64,000 bases of DNA, from the NCBI RefSeq assembly GCF_019112545.1, contig NW_025064901.1, positions 62,001 through 126,000 on the forward strand, given 5' to 3'. The stretch is from Guyanagaster necrorhizus. Lineage: Eukaryota > Basidiomycota > Agaricomycetes > Agaricales > Physalacriaceae. Shown here one piece after another: positions 14,884-26,118 of this stretch (positions are counted from its first letter, which is position 1; every line of letters begins with the position of its first letter). The notes beneath the pieces were generated by a model, which worked only from the letters and a program-made list of their open reading frames with translations, ran no database searches and had not been told where the DNA came from. The translations under genes were made by a program, and so were the position numbers.

Positions 14884-15405
14884 TTATGATTGTATTGCAT
14901 CTGTCACAGCCGGTATGTGAATGTCGCCAATCCTAAGACGCGTATACGTCTGCTTGTGTTTCTTCGTCTTTTGGTAGCCTTTTCTCCGCTTTTTCTTGAA
15001 GATGAACTCCATCTTTCCTTTTGTATGTTCTACCACCGTAGCCTCTATTTTTATACAGCTGGCAGGTATGGTAGGGTTACCGCGCAGCGTGTATTCTCGG
15101 GAGCCAATTTCATGGATTTCATCTAATGCCAGGACGTCACCGACATTAACATCGCGTAGCCGGGGAATAGTGAGAACGTCTCGTGGGGACAAGAGGTACT
15201 TGGTACCGACAACGGAGGCAACAACGTATTGGGAAGGCTGAGAACGAATGAGTTCGAGTGCGGTTGACGTTGAAGATGGCGCCGCCACTGTGTGGGCAGC
15301 CCTACAAGCAGTTCTGAAGTACGACGAGCTTAAAACTGCAGGTGGTCTTCAACATGTGCAATAGTGAGTAGCATACAACCTACCTCGACTGGCTAGGGCC
15401 GTCAT
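14884..15405 (-). CDS. mitochondrial large-subunit ribosomal protein bL21m
   Basis: Structural protein of the mitochondrial 54S ribosomal subunit. The conserved core contains QYVVASVVGTKYLLSPRD, VGDVLALDEIHEIGSREYTLRG and FKKKRRKGYQKTKKHKQTYTRLRI, a bacterial L21-type C-terminus. The ATG at 15405 gives MTALASRV; removing a 48-bp intron (gtaggttg...acctgcag) joins it in frame to LSSSYFRTACRAAHTVAAP, an arginine/serine-rich, acid-free presequence suited to mitochondrial import. Without this exon the frame would begin at a GTG. It is divergent from the ATP synthase alpha gene with only 147 bp between the starts. Confidence 0.87.
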
Positions 15406-15552
15406 CGCTGTGTCCGACGAGAAGCTCGGTAGGGAGCTTGGGAACGTTGGGGCGGCGCCGGAGCGGAGTCTGAATTTAAAATTGTTTCCGAATCACGCCG
15501 ATTGTGGTCGCAGTTTCCTAGACCATATTCCACTTTTCCCCTCTCCTCCTCC
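15406..15552. promoter_or_regulatory. compact divergent promoter, bL21m / ATP synthase alpha
   Basis: The 147 bp between the start codons of two nuclear genes for mitochondrial proteins must serve both directions. It contains GC-rich blocks (ggggcggcgccggagcgg near 15450) and a pyrimidine tract before the ATP1 start (ccacttttcccctctcctcctcc). No TATA box was identified. Confidence 0.5.
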
Positions 15553-17657
15553 ATGCACCGTATCGCCCTCAGAAATTCGGCGCGCGTCCGTGCGCTGGCC
15601 GCCCATGCAAAGGTAGCTTCCCTGCTTTTTTGTTACGTTTTCAACGGCTCATTGGACCCATGTATCCAGAAGGCGACCCCCGTAGTGTCTCGCTCTTATG
15701 CGACAGCAAAACCCGGTACGTTTCCTTCCATTTACTGTCCTTTTCCAGCTTTTCTCAACCAGTACTTCATTCCTGTTTTATTCCGGCACTGTTCTTTTCA
15801 CTCTGTACACGTCACCAGCTGCTTCTGAGGTCTCCTCCGTACTCGAGTCCCGCATTTCTGGCACCAGTGTTGGTGGAAATGTTGAGGAAACTGGCCGCGT
15901 TTTGAGTCAGTCATATTCCTGGGACTCTTAGCCATGCATCTCACGTTTCGTTAGGCGTCGGTGACGGTATCGGACGTGTTTGGGGTCTCAGGAACGTGCA
16001 AGCCGAAGAGATGGTGGAATTCTCTTCTGGTGTCCGTGGCATGTGCTTGAACTTGGAAGCTGACAACGTCGGTGTCTCTATCTTCGGTAATGATCGTCTC
16101 ATCAAGGAGGGCGACACTGTCAAGCGGACTGGTCAAATTGTCGATGTTCCGGTCGGACCCGGCCTCCTTGGGCGCGTTGTTGATGCTCTCGGTGATCCCA
16201 TCGACGGCAAAGGCCCCATCGAAGCCGCCCAACGCAGTCGTGCTTCCCTAAAGGCCCCTGGTATCTTGCCCCGTCGTTCCGTCAATCAGCCCATGATGAC
16301 CGGTCTTAAGCCCATTGACGCCATGGTGCCTATTGGTCGTGGACAACGTGAACTTATCATTGGTGACCGTCAAACGGGTAAGACTGCCGTCGCCATTGAT
16401 ACCATCCTCAACCAGAAAAGGTGGAACGAGGGCCAGGATGAGAGCAAAAAGCTCTACTGTGTCTATGTTGCTGTTGGTCAGAAGCGTTCGACCGTTGCTC
16501 AGCTCGTCAAGACCCTTGAGGAGAACGATGCTATGAAATACACTATCATCGTCGCAGCGACTGCTTCCGAGGCAGCGCCTCTTCAGTACCTCGCACCTTT
16601 CTCCGGTTGTGCTATGGGTGAATGGTTCCGTGACAACGGCAAGCACGGTAAGAAAATGCTCTGGAGCTAATGTTGCAATTCTCATCCATAATGCGTAGCT
16701 TTGATCATTTACGACGACCTGTCCAAGCAGGCCGTTGCCTATCGTCAAATGTCTTTGCTCCTTCGTCGTCCCCCCGGTCGTGAGGCTTACCCTGGTGATG
16801 TCTTCTACCTCCACTCCCGTCTGCTTGAGCGTGCTGCCAAGATGAGCGACAAGTTTGGCGGAGGATCTCTTACTGCTTTGCCTATCATTGAGACTCAGGG
16901 TGGTGATGTGTCCGCTTATATTCCCACCAACGTCAGTATTACGTCTCCAGATTTTGTCCTCGATGCTCAAAATCTGTCCAGGTCATTTCCATCACCGACG
17001 GTCAAATCTTTTTGGAGGCTGAACTCTTCTTCCGTGGTGTTCGCCCTGCTATCAACGTCGGTCTTTCTGTCTCCCGTGTTGGTTCCGCTGCCCAGACGTG
17101 TGTTGTCCATCGATTGGCCACAAGTTCCACACTAACATCGGTTCCCTTTACAGAAAGATCATGAAGAAGTTTGCTGGTTCGCTTAAGTTGTACCTCGCCC
17201 AATACCGTGAAGTTGCCGCCTTTGCTCAGTTCGGCTCTGATCTCGATGCTTCTACCCGTTTCTTGCTTTCTCGTGGTGCCCGTCTTACTGAGCTCTTGAG
17301 TATGTTGCAATGACTGTGTTCCCGGCTGGACATTTGCTCATTTTTTCCTTATCAGAGCAAGGTCAATACCAGCCTTTGTCCACTGAAGTGCAGGTCCCCA
17401 TCATCTACGCTGGTGTCAATGGTCTCGTACGTATCTTGTTTGCTCCAAGACTGACTGCTGCTAACTCGACATTTTCTTTTTAGCTCGATTCCATCCCCGT
17501 TGACCAGATCACAAAATGGGAGGCCGAGTTCCGATCGCACCTCGCCTCTTCACAAACTGCCCTCCTCGAGGAGATCTCGGGAGGCAACATCACCCCTGAG
17601 TTGGAGGCCAAGATCAAGAAGGTTGTCGAAGACCACGTGCTGTCATTCACCTCATAA
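15553..17657 (+). CDS. ATP1: mitochondrial F1F0 ATP synthase subunit alpha
   Basis: Non-catalytic nucleotide-binding subunit of the F1 head on the inner mitochondrial membrane. The presequence starts [20 protein letters not shown]. The beta-barrel domain has [12 protein letters not shown]; the P-loop is [29 protein letters not shown] is the conserved segment after the Walker B strand. The C-terminal helical domain includes [19 protein letters not shown], and the protein ends [10 protein letters not shown]. Seven or so introns of 50-100 bp interrupt it, for example after GKH (near 16648), after IPTN (near 16933), and after AAQT (near 17098). The size (~540 residues) and sequence are fully typical, with strong synonymous C-ending codon preference expected of a highly expressed gene. 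Confidence 0.97.
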
Positions 17658-18102
17658 ATTTACTTAGAGTATACGCGTGATGTTGGCGGACAAAATTGAA
17701 ATGCTTTTTTCTTCTTGACAATTCGATAATTCTAACATCCGAGGCGCAAGACAGTGGTCATAAGTGTGCTTGTATCGCCCAGTGTCGGGGGATAGGGTGG
17801 CTATTTTGGATGAGAAAGAAGATTGAGATTAGAAGTTTTAACATTATTACGCCGACTCGTGTATTGGAGCCGCCTTGTCTACGGTTGGCAATGGTCACTC
17901 AGTCTCTTGTTATTGTTCATATAAGTATATGTTACAGCTAGGATTCTGTACAAGTCGCCACTTGTATTCAGCATGTCGGTGACAGTTGACAATATGTTGC
18001 GCAAGCTCGGCATCTTCCGGGCGTACTTTGGAATGACGTCATCGAGCCTCTCGACCGGGAGAGCGCCCCGCACGGACCCACTGCCTCCACTCCACCACCA
18101 CC
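17658..18102. other. intergenic region, ATP1 3' flank and next promoter
   Basis: A 445-bp spacer holding the ATP1 3' UTR and the promoter of the downstream membrane-protein gene. It has an AT-rich poly(A)-type region soon after the stop, and a CT/CA-rich leader (cactgcctccactccaccaccacc) just before the next ATG. No gene seen. Confidence 0.35.
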
Positions 18103-18954
18103 ATGCGCAAAACATCCTACGGCGTTACTGCTGTCTTTTGTGCCATCGTGCTTATTCTCGTACTTTGCTTCATCTTTTCATTGGTATTTATCGCTAATTG
18201 AACTTAGAATATTCTAGCCTCAACACGAACTGACTGGTTGGCCTGTCTCCTCTGACGGCGAATGACTTGTTAACAGTATACTCAAGGCTCGTCTACAAGA
18301 CCCCCGAAATTCTTCACACCAAAATTACCGTTCGTTATGGCCTCAGCAAGCTTTGCGAGACCAAAGTCATCAGTCTCCCTGACTCGGACACAGACCGTAA
18401 ATACACTGAGAAGAGCTGCCGCCGTTTCCCTCTCATCAAGACCGATGAATGTCAAAGTGGGAACGAAACATTCTGTGCGTCCTGGACGAGTGCTGGGTAC
18501 GCCGTGGAGCTTGGCATAGGCTTCTCTGCGCTCTCACTCGTGGCGATCATGTTTGGAGTTAGCACGCATTCGAGGAGAAGGCGGATTTGGCGGGCTGTTG
18601 CGGGGTTGGTGGCACTTCAAGGTGAGTTTCCCTTCCACTATCATTTGGAACAATATGATCAATGTGGTCCTTTAGCTGTGTTTCAGCTCGTCGCATTCGT
18701 ACTCGTTACGGAGATGTATAGGACTGGTAGATATCCCACCTTTGACCAGGCGAAGCCTGGTATGTTTTTATTTACTAGCCTTAGTGGCAGGCTCTGATTG
18801 TTACTTTCAAATAGGAACCGCATATGTGGTTAACACTATCTCGTGGATTGCCAGCGTCCTCATTGTTATCGGTGTGGTAACCACTGGTATCTCTGCTGAT
18901 AAAGGTCACCGATGGGCGGCTGGGAACAGATCCTACCGTCCTTTACCCAGTTAG
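18103..18954 (+). CDS. four-TM claudin/SUR7-like membrane protein, function unknown
   Basis: A small integral membrane protein. The N-terminal hydrophobic segment (GVTAVFCAIVLIL) is followed by a ~75-residue extracellular-type loop with spaced cysteines (KLCETK, EKSCRR, DECQSGNETFCASW) and an N-glycosylation site (NET). Three further hydrophobic segments follow: VELGIGFSALSLVAIMFGV, LVALQAVFQLVAFVLVTEMY and VVNTISWIASVLIVIGVVTTG. The C-terminus is short and basic. This resembles the claudin/PMP22/SUR7 architecture of fungal cortical proteins. The 5' end is uncertain: joining the first exon to NILASTRTDWLA needs an intron starting at the gtactttg donor near 18157 and ending at acttag, and a short second intron before YSRLVYK. 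Confidence 0.6.
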
Positions 18955-19627
18955 CTTGAGCTCCGACTTGTATTATTTTTCCTTTTTTTCGAAATTACGT
19001 TTGGTGGTATACACACGCATATATAGTCTAGGCATACCTTCTACAATGATTCCTCGGTGTCATTTACATACTCGAAGAAATGAACCAGCGTTTCGCGTCG
19101 GTCTGCACGTCTGCTTAACAACGAAGATACAAGTGGCTGCACGTGCGAGCTGCAGGGCCCCTTCGATTCTAGCGGTCGTCGGTCGACAACTACGATACCT
19201 ATAAGTATAACATATACTGGGTGACATGTTCTCGCAAAGGAGATATAATTATAAGATAGCTGTGGGGATGGATTTGTGCTGTCTTCAAATGTCATTATTG
19301 CTTTTTGCTCCATAATTTGACCTTGACAAGCAAGGCAGAACACAATGATCAAGTTGATGCTGACAGTCGCTTTCACTATATCTAAGTCTCAGAGCAGCAC
19401 AGCAGTGGAAATGGTTGGCCTTGTAATCAAAGGAATTTGGACCTACGGAGACCTTGGCAAGCAAGGTAAAATCATAATGCGAGAGCGTATGCTGGACCCT
19501 GGTGTAAGTGTTGGCTTAACAATGCTGCGATTTGGCTCACAGGCCGGGGGCTAGTGAGATCTTTCCACTGAAAAGTCGGCAAATATAACGAGAAGATGCG
19601 GGATGATTACACGAAAGCCTGTCCGAG
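18955..19627. other. intergenic region, no gene seen
   Basis: This 673-bp region separates two convergent genes. Short open frames here show no recognisable protein family, low-complexity or splicing pattern; it probably consists of the two 3' UTRs and a spacer. Confidence 0.35.
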
Positions 19628-21363
19628 TCATGAAGATATGTTATAAGCCAACTTCTCCGCTTCACTCCAACGGAACACCGGCAGCAGATGAGCCTCTGTA
19701 TTAAAAACCCAATCCTCAAAGGGATATTCAACGTCAGAGTTGAACATAAGATACAAGTATTTCAGCCTAAGCAGGATTCAGCGTCCACGGAGTATTGGCA
19801 GTGGAATTTTAGACAGACTTACGTTTCTGCCAGAAAGTAACTCGGCATCTCGTCTTTCAACTTGAATTCCCCATCTAATACTGTATTATCAACATCAGTG
19901 ACGCTCGCATATGCCTCAGGTGTCCTGGCCACCACCTCGATCGCCTCAAAAACTTTCCACGAGCGCTCTTTCCAGACATCACCTTCCCCAAGCCTCCACA
20001 AAATGTAGAAGCTTTCCAGAGCCTCAGGCCTAAGCAAATACGCGCTTTTCCTGACTTTGTAACCACGAAGGTCCCGCTCAGGTTCAGGTTCAGTCTCGCG
20101 GGATCCCGGGGCTTCGCTTTCTCCTCCCTCCCGCTGCCATTCTGCGTAAGCACGAACCCAAGGCAATGAACCTGCTTTCTGCATGATGACCTCGTCTGGA
20201 CCTAGGCCGGAAGGCATGTCTGCGTACGTGAGCCAACATGCTTTGGCCAGTCCTCTGGCCGCCCATTGGTGTTTCGTCGTCTGCTCGGGGGTGAGTTCAT
20301 CGGATAGCGTATGCACACCCAGCATGAACATGCCAGGGAGAAAACAAGAAAGATGCTCGAATTTATATGAAGGCTTCATAGTGGGCAGGTCGATGTCTGT
20401 CACGTAAAGGAAGTCGCGGTCAGGCAGATAGTAGAGCAAGTGGTTAATGATGGCCTCCGCCACATCAATATATAATGACAATGCACGTGGCTCCGAATGT
20501 GAGGTGAGGAGATATTGCTTGAGGAAATATTCATGAGCGCTATCAGCAAACGCTCCTGCGCTGAAGACACGTCCCTTGGACGTTCCGGTCTTTGTGTCCC
20601 ATACTGTTGGGAACAGACCAGGTCCAGTCAAGTTTGCCGTTTCCATCATAGCCATGATATCCTCGACCTTATTGAAATAGATCGGGTTGGAAGTAAGGTG
20701 AGCAAGATACTTGTACTCCAGTTGACAACTGAGAGCTTCCGCCCACAATGTACCTCCAGTCCACCCTGGTCGCGTCAAGCCAGATTGGGGGTTTACAGCA
20801 AATGCTGGTAATCCTGAGGGTGTGTCTAGGGCTGGTAACATCAGAGCACCTAGCTCGTCTGCCTTCTCGAGTAACAGAGGGTTACCCGACAGAGCGTAGG
20901 CACTAAGCATGCCTCCGAGGTAACGAATGTTGGTCTCAAAGAACGGTGCAAAGTCTTTGGGTCGCATCTGGAACCGGTGTTCTGCGATGTACTCTATGGC
21001 GTGGTCCCATAATTCTGGGATACCCATGATCCACATAGTATCCAGCCCGTCGAAGACGGTGAGACCCCATCCATTAAGATTGGTCGCGTTCCTGAGACTG
21101 AGGGGACGGAGCTCGTCATCTGGGAACGCATGGGTGAGATAACCGGTATAGGCGTGTATGAATGCACTTCGAATGCGGTTGGCCGTAGCAGAACGGGGGG
21201 GAGGGGGAAATGGAAAAGGTGGTGGTGGTGGGCGATTGGAAAGCAAAGGAAGGGCCAGCCAAAGAAAAAAGAGGACCAGAACGGCAGCAATCCATCGAGG
21301 ACGGCGCAGTAGTTTTAGTCTGGCCGTTGCTGCGGACATGGACACCGGTGCAGGGAGGAGCAT
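19628..21363 (-). CDS. GH47 mannosyl-oligosaccharide 1,2-alpha-mannosidase (copy 2)
   Basis: A second class I alpha-mannosidase for Golgi/ER N-glycan trimming. A long first exon encodes most of it. The N-terminal signal anchor WIAAVLVLFFLWLALPLL is followed by a proline-rich stem, then the catalytic domain with RSAFIHAYTGYLTHAFPDDEL, LNGWGLTVFDGLDTMWIMG, FFETNIRYLGGMLSAYAL, WTGGTLWAEALSCQLEYKYL, FEHLSCFLPGMFMLG, CWLTYADMPSGLGPDE and AYLLRPEALESFYILWR. One intron (near 19762-19820) precedes the final exon KYLYLMFNSD...[13 protein letters not shown], which gives the stop at 19628. It is diverged from copy 1 and much less intron-rich (one intron against about eight), so the duplication is old. 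The ATG at 21363 or the internal ATG nine codons later could be used. Confidence 0.9.
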
Positions 21364-21677
21364 TGTAGTAAGTTCAACTGGATATCATTGAGATTTCGCC
21401 AGTCAAAGCGAGGGTACTTTTCCAGTCCAGCTTGAAGCTCTCCAGGTAACTTCCAGGTGTTGAATGCTGTTGCCGGTCGCGAACATCATTTCGGAGACAT
21501 TTATTTACTTTGTTATTTATTTTTTGTTCAAGCTTTACATTATTGGTGGCAGTGCCATAAGCTCTTTCTACTTCCCAGCGACCTCGCGCTGTCGCATATA
21601 CCCCAGCTCCTTCTTTTTTATACAGTCTGACGGCACAGCGCAAATACCCATCCTCTCTTCGCCTGCGAAAGGGTGTC
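21364..21677. promoter_or_regulatory. divergent promoter region, GH47 copy 2 / GDA1
   Basis: A 314-bp spacer between the starts of two Golgi glycan-processing genes. It includes an AT-rich segment (tttatttactttgttatttattttttgttc, ~21500-21530) and a TATA-like ttttttatacag about 55 bp upstream of the GDA1 ATG. Shared regulation is plausible but not demonstrated. Confidence 0.45.
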
Positions 21678-23434
21678 ATGTTATCCCCTCGCTCAGTCAG
21701 CTATGATCGAATTGAGGGGGGAATGGGTCCCAGTAGAGGGTATCCAGCGAAACAGAGATTCGCGTGGAAGAAATTTGCTGTCGGTGCTGCAGTCCTTATA
21801 GGCCTTGTCTGGATTTTCGGTCCCAGAGAGAGAAGACATATACCTTCGTGGGTATCAGACTCGACGAAAGAGCTTGAAGAGAGCCGTACGCCCTTTACAT
21901 TTCTCTAACACTGGTTTTTCTGAATTTTGTAATAGATACAACGACTCTGTGGTCTCCCTCAAAGCCTTCGACCACCAACCCTCCCGCTCTTCCTGCAGAG
22001 CCGAACAATCCAAGCAAACAGCCACCCATTTCTCCACCGGTAAACGATGACAAGCCCATTTCCTTTGATACAGATCCCAATCCTGCCAGTACTACCTACT
22101 GTACATCGCCTTACTCATCTACTGTTCCCCTCGTTCAATATGCTCTTATGCTCGACGCTGGTTCCACGGGCTCTCGCATCCATATCTACAAATTCAATCA
22201 TTGTTCCGCCTCTGGCCCAACATACGAGTACGAAGTCTTCAAAATGACACAGCCTGGGTTATCATCTTATCCGGATGACCCAGAAGGCGCTGCCAAGAGT
22301 CTGGACGTGCTTATGGCTGAGGCGGTGAGGACAGTGCCAGAGTCATTGCAAAAATGCGCGCCTGTTGCAGTCAAGGCTACCGCAGGCCTGAGATTGCTGG
22401 GTCCCGAAAAGAGTGCCGCCATTCTGGACAAAGTCAAAGAGCATCTTAGCGCGTCGTACCCCTTTCCACTTCTAGAGCAAGGTGGCGTTGAGGTAATGGA
22501 CGGCAGTGAAGAGGGTGTCTACGCCTGGATAACCGCTAATTACCTTCTTGGAACGCTCTCATCAGCATCGTCCACTGCGTCTTTGATCACGCCATATGCG
22601 GTATTGGACCTTGGGGGAGCATCCACCCAAATTGTCTTTGAACCACGGTGGGAACAAAGTGAAGGTCGCCTCGAAGACGGTGAACACAAATACGACCTCA
22701 CTTTCAGCGGGAAAGACCATGTTTTGTACCAGCACTCCTACTTGGGTTACGGCTTAATGCGCGCTAGGCGACACGTTCACCAGCTTGTTGAATTCATGTC
22801 ATCGATTCGTCCTGGTGCTGCCTCATCATCATCCTCGTCGTCTTCGGACGGCGAAACTGCCCAAATAGTGAATCCTTGTCTGGCACGCGGTACTACCAAA
22901 TACGTGGAAATTGACGGTCGTGGCCTGACCATGTACGGTGAAGACGTTGGCTCTTATGACGCATGCAACCGCATTGTCGAGCTTGTGCTTGCAAAGGATG
23001 CAGTATGCGAACTCAAACCATGTTCCTTCAACGGCGTCTACCAGCCGTCACTTCTAGACTCATTTCCCAGCCCAGGCGGACGAGTCCTTCTTCTCTCGTA
23101 CTTCTATGATCGCGTATCCCCCCTACTTGCTCCCGGCATGGAATCCTTGACTGTTGGAGGTATCGCTGACCTCGCAAAGACTGTGTGCCAAGGCAGACAG
23201 GCCTGGCTTTTGCACCCTCATTGGGGCACAGATCCAGAGTTAATGAAGGAGCTGGAGGACCGTCCAGAGTGGTGTCTAGATCTTACGTTCATGAATGGCT
23301 TACTCAGGCTTGGGTATGAGTTCGGTAATGACAGAGACGTGACCATTGGTAAGAAGATCGCTGGGACGGAGTTGGGCTGGTGTTTGGGTGCCACACTTGC
23401 CATGATCGGTGGTGAGCTAACGTGCCGGATTTGA
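21678..23434 (+). CDS. GDA1: Golgi guanosine-diphosphatase / nucleoside diphosphatase (GDA1/CD39 family)
   Basis: Hydrolyses GDP (and probably UDP) in the Golgi lumen to the monophosphate. In yeast this supports GDP-mannose antiport for mannosylation. It is a type II membrane protein: a basic N-tail, then a signal anchor near residues 33-48 (FAVGAAVLIGLVWIFG), and a Ser/Pro/Thr-rich stem. The apyrase conserved regions are all present: MLDAGSTGSRIHIYKF (ACR1), VAVKATAGLRLL (ACR2), DGSEEGVYAWITANYLLG (ACR3), AVLDLGGASTQIVFE (ACR4) and a late WCLGATLAMIG segment. One intron near 21890-21937 joins the anchor exon to the stem; the rest is a single long exon. A poly-serine run (~residue 275) is a surface loop. 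Divergent neighbour is a GH47 mannosidase. Confidence 0.9.
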
Positions 23435-23542
23435 TTTATTTCTTCTTGTCAAAAAATACCAGGCATTTTTGGATATAGATATTCCTACTAATTGGGAAAA
23501 CACCGTATACAGGATAGACAAACTGAAGAAGTTGACGAGACC

Positions 23543-26118
23543 TTACGCTTCCGGCTTCGAAGGTTCAACGTGTCCTTCCTGAATGTTATTTAGCTTGTCC
23601 TCCTCGGCATCCAACTTCCTGACGGCAAACCAGAAGAATATGCCCGCTATGCCCGCGATTGTAGCCATGACGCCGTAGTTCCAAACCAATAATGGGTCGG
23701 CGGACAGGGATACAAATGCTTCTGCTATGGCGGCAGCAAATGCATTCGTGAACGTGTAGACTGACATTACCAAAGACCGCATATTAGTGGGAGCCTCAAG
23801 GAAGGCGTCAGAGATCACGGTCCTTCAGCAAGCACGAAAAGAAATCACCTTCGTGAACGCATACTCTAAACCCGTGATAGACGCTAAAATCTCACTGAAT
23901 GCAATGAGGACGTACCTGAGTAAATGTGTTCAAGAAAAAATTCCGGAGGAGGAGATGTCAAACGCACGAGCCAGTCTGAATCCAGACATTCAACGGAGAA
24001 AGTAGAGGGGATCCATCTCTAGTTTCGCACGTTGCGGCAGAATAGCCACATGGATTGGTCTGTATTCGAAGTCGGGAGTGAATACATGCTGTAAAAAAAA
24101 AGCAATACCTTATAGATGTAATGCTGAACGACTTCATCAACTGATGAGTACGCAAAGTTAAAAGGGTCATCACAATTTACTTACCAGCCGACCAAATCAT
24201 CGCAGCAGCACCTAAATTTCCTGTAGTTTCGATGCGTACAGAAAGTCAGGTACAAACCTGTCGCAAATCCTGCACAAATTTTCTTCAATGCACTAAAATT
24301 GACTCTTCCACGTCGCAAGGCAGGATAAATCTACGGCTAACTCAGGAAGTTCTCCCCGGACCTGTTGTTAACACGTACCAATATATCGCAGATCGGAATG
24401 AATATGATGAGAGCAAACGGATCCAAGTTCGACAGAACATCATTCGGTATACCATTGGTGGTCATAGTGGCTGCTTGCGATGTCAGGTTTCTGCAAAGGG
24501 CATTGAGGGTCCGTACTTCTAGGATCAAAACTTGCGTACGAATTCAGCTGGTTATAAGTCAACCCTGACAAAGAAACGAGGCATCAGTGTCTTGCGCAAT
24601 CCCAGACAGATTATCTTACAATAGATAGGATACCAGAGGAAGACACTGCAAGCCTTGAAACCACGCCGAACTTGGTCAACCCATTGATCATCAAAGTTCA
24701 TCCATGCCGGTTTCTTTCCTGGGTCCTGTCTGCTCGGTTTGACGTTCTCCCAGAAATCCGGAGCGGTCATGTTCTTATAGGTCTTTATTGGATTGATGCT
24801 CCATCGGCCCTTCGCCGCATACAGCCAGAGCTTCATGGTGGTACCGAGGACAGATCCGGTGGGTGGACTCCGGACATACCTGTTCCTGCCGAACCACAGT
24901 ACGAGAGGACAAAGGAGGAAAACGACAGTGGGAAGAGTGAAGGCGAGCCAGAAACCGACATACTACAAATAATGGAGTTTGTTGTGTATGCGAAAGAGGT
25001 CAGAAAGCAAAAGGTAGGCTCACCTTCTCCGCATAGGTCATTGCGACCTGTCCAATAAGAGCACCGATGTTAATGAAGAGATAAAAGTACTAGACATAAA
25101 ATTATTTAGTATGCGAGCTGCAGCAGGAACTGAAAGGTTGACACGACGTACCATGTAGATCCTTGAAACAGTGTAAACGGGATCCACGATAACACGCTCT
25201 CCTCTCTTCGTCGTGATCACAAAAAGTTTCTTACGTCTGTATTGTTCTGCAACCAAAGGTGAGATGTTAGACTTGAAGAAACCCGTTCCTATGTATATAT
25301 TAGGGGATCAATAAGTGATAAAAGTACAGATTAACCGACCAATTCCCATCACAATCAACGCAACTGAAAATGCGCCCATTGCACTCTCTTTTTCTATGAC
25401 TCCAGGAACGGCCGACACGATAAGGATGATATGACCAACCAGGGCGACGAAGACAGAAAAACAGACTGTATTGTACCGTCCCCAGTATGTATCTGCAATA
25501 TAGGCTCCAAACAATGGAGTGACATAGACCCTGAGAAAACATTCAGAACACAATCAAAGAAGTCGTGGCAAATGCATTAACCAGAACTGGTAGAAAGTGT
25601 TGAGTCCCGTGGACGCTCGCTGACCACGTCCAAGAGCACCAGATTGACCATGCGTAAAACCCGCACCAGTGTGTGAGCCTTCTGGTAAGGGTTGTTGAAT
25701 AAAGTTGGTCTAATTTCAATGATCGATGACTACGCGAGAACGCCGCACAGGAGACTGAGAACTCACGAACACTACTTGGCACCCATAGTACTGCGGAGGG
25801 ATTGTTAATGGATGTTAGAGTAAAGCGAGAATCGTAACGCACAGAAAATCGCTCAGCCAACTCTACGACAGCGATTACTTTGATAGTACCGAAGTCAACA
25901 TAAATCTGTCTTCTGGAACAAAGATACATACGATACGCATTCCAAGGGATAGTGTCGGATATCCTGCGCAGTGTTGCTCGTTCTTCCTCGGTGGGGAAAT
26001 CCAACCCATCGTGGACGCCATCAAGTTCATGGTCATGTTCGGAGGTGCTTTTCTCATCCTCCTGCTGTTTGACATAACTGAGGGCAGCCAAATCAGCCTC
26101 GACTTGTATTCCAGCCAT
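23543..26118 (-). CDS. PTR2: PTR2-type proton-coupled peptide transporter (copy A)
   Basis: Plasma-membrane POT/PTR family symporter for di/tripeptides. The cytosolic N-tail ends LDFPTEEERATLRRISDTIPWNAY, then after an intron VVELAERFS (the POT ExxER motif region). Later stretches include FGAYIADTYWGRYNT, NISPLVAEQYRR, YFYLFINIGALIGQ, FWENVKPSRQ, RGFKACSVFLWYPIY, SNLDPFALIIFIP, YVLIAFSEILASITGLEYAFTK and NMRSLVMSVYTFTNAF. It ends QEGHVEPSKPEA. About 12 introns, several placed identically to copy B 1.1 kb away. Apparent breaks in single frames fall at splice sites (e.g. acceptor aatacag before TNPCGY), so I read it as intact. Start is the ATG at 26118. Confidence 0.87.

Noticed and set aside
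16248..16970. Minus-strand open frame of 240 codons
   Set aside because: Exactly antisense to ATP synthase alpha; a shadow of a biased-codon gene.
24060..24330. Apparent frameshifts suggesting PTR2 copy A is a pseudogene
   Set aside because: All breaks coincide with GT...AG introns matching positions in copy B; spliced reading is continuous.
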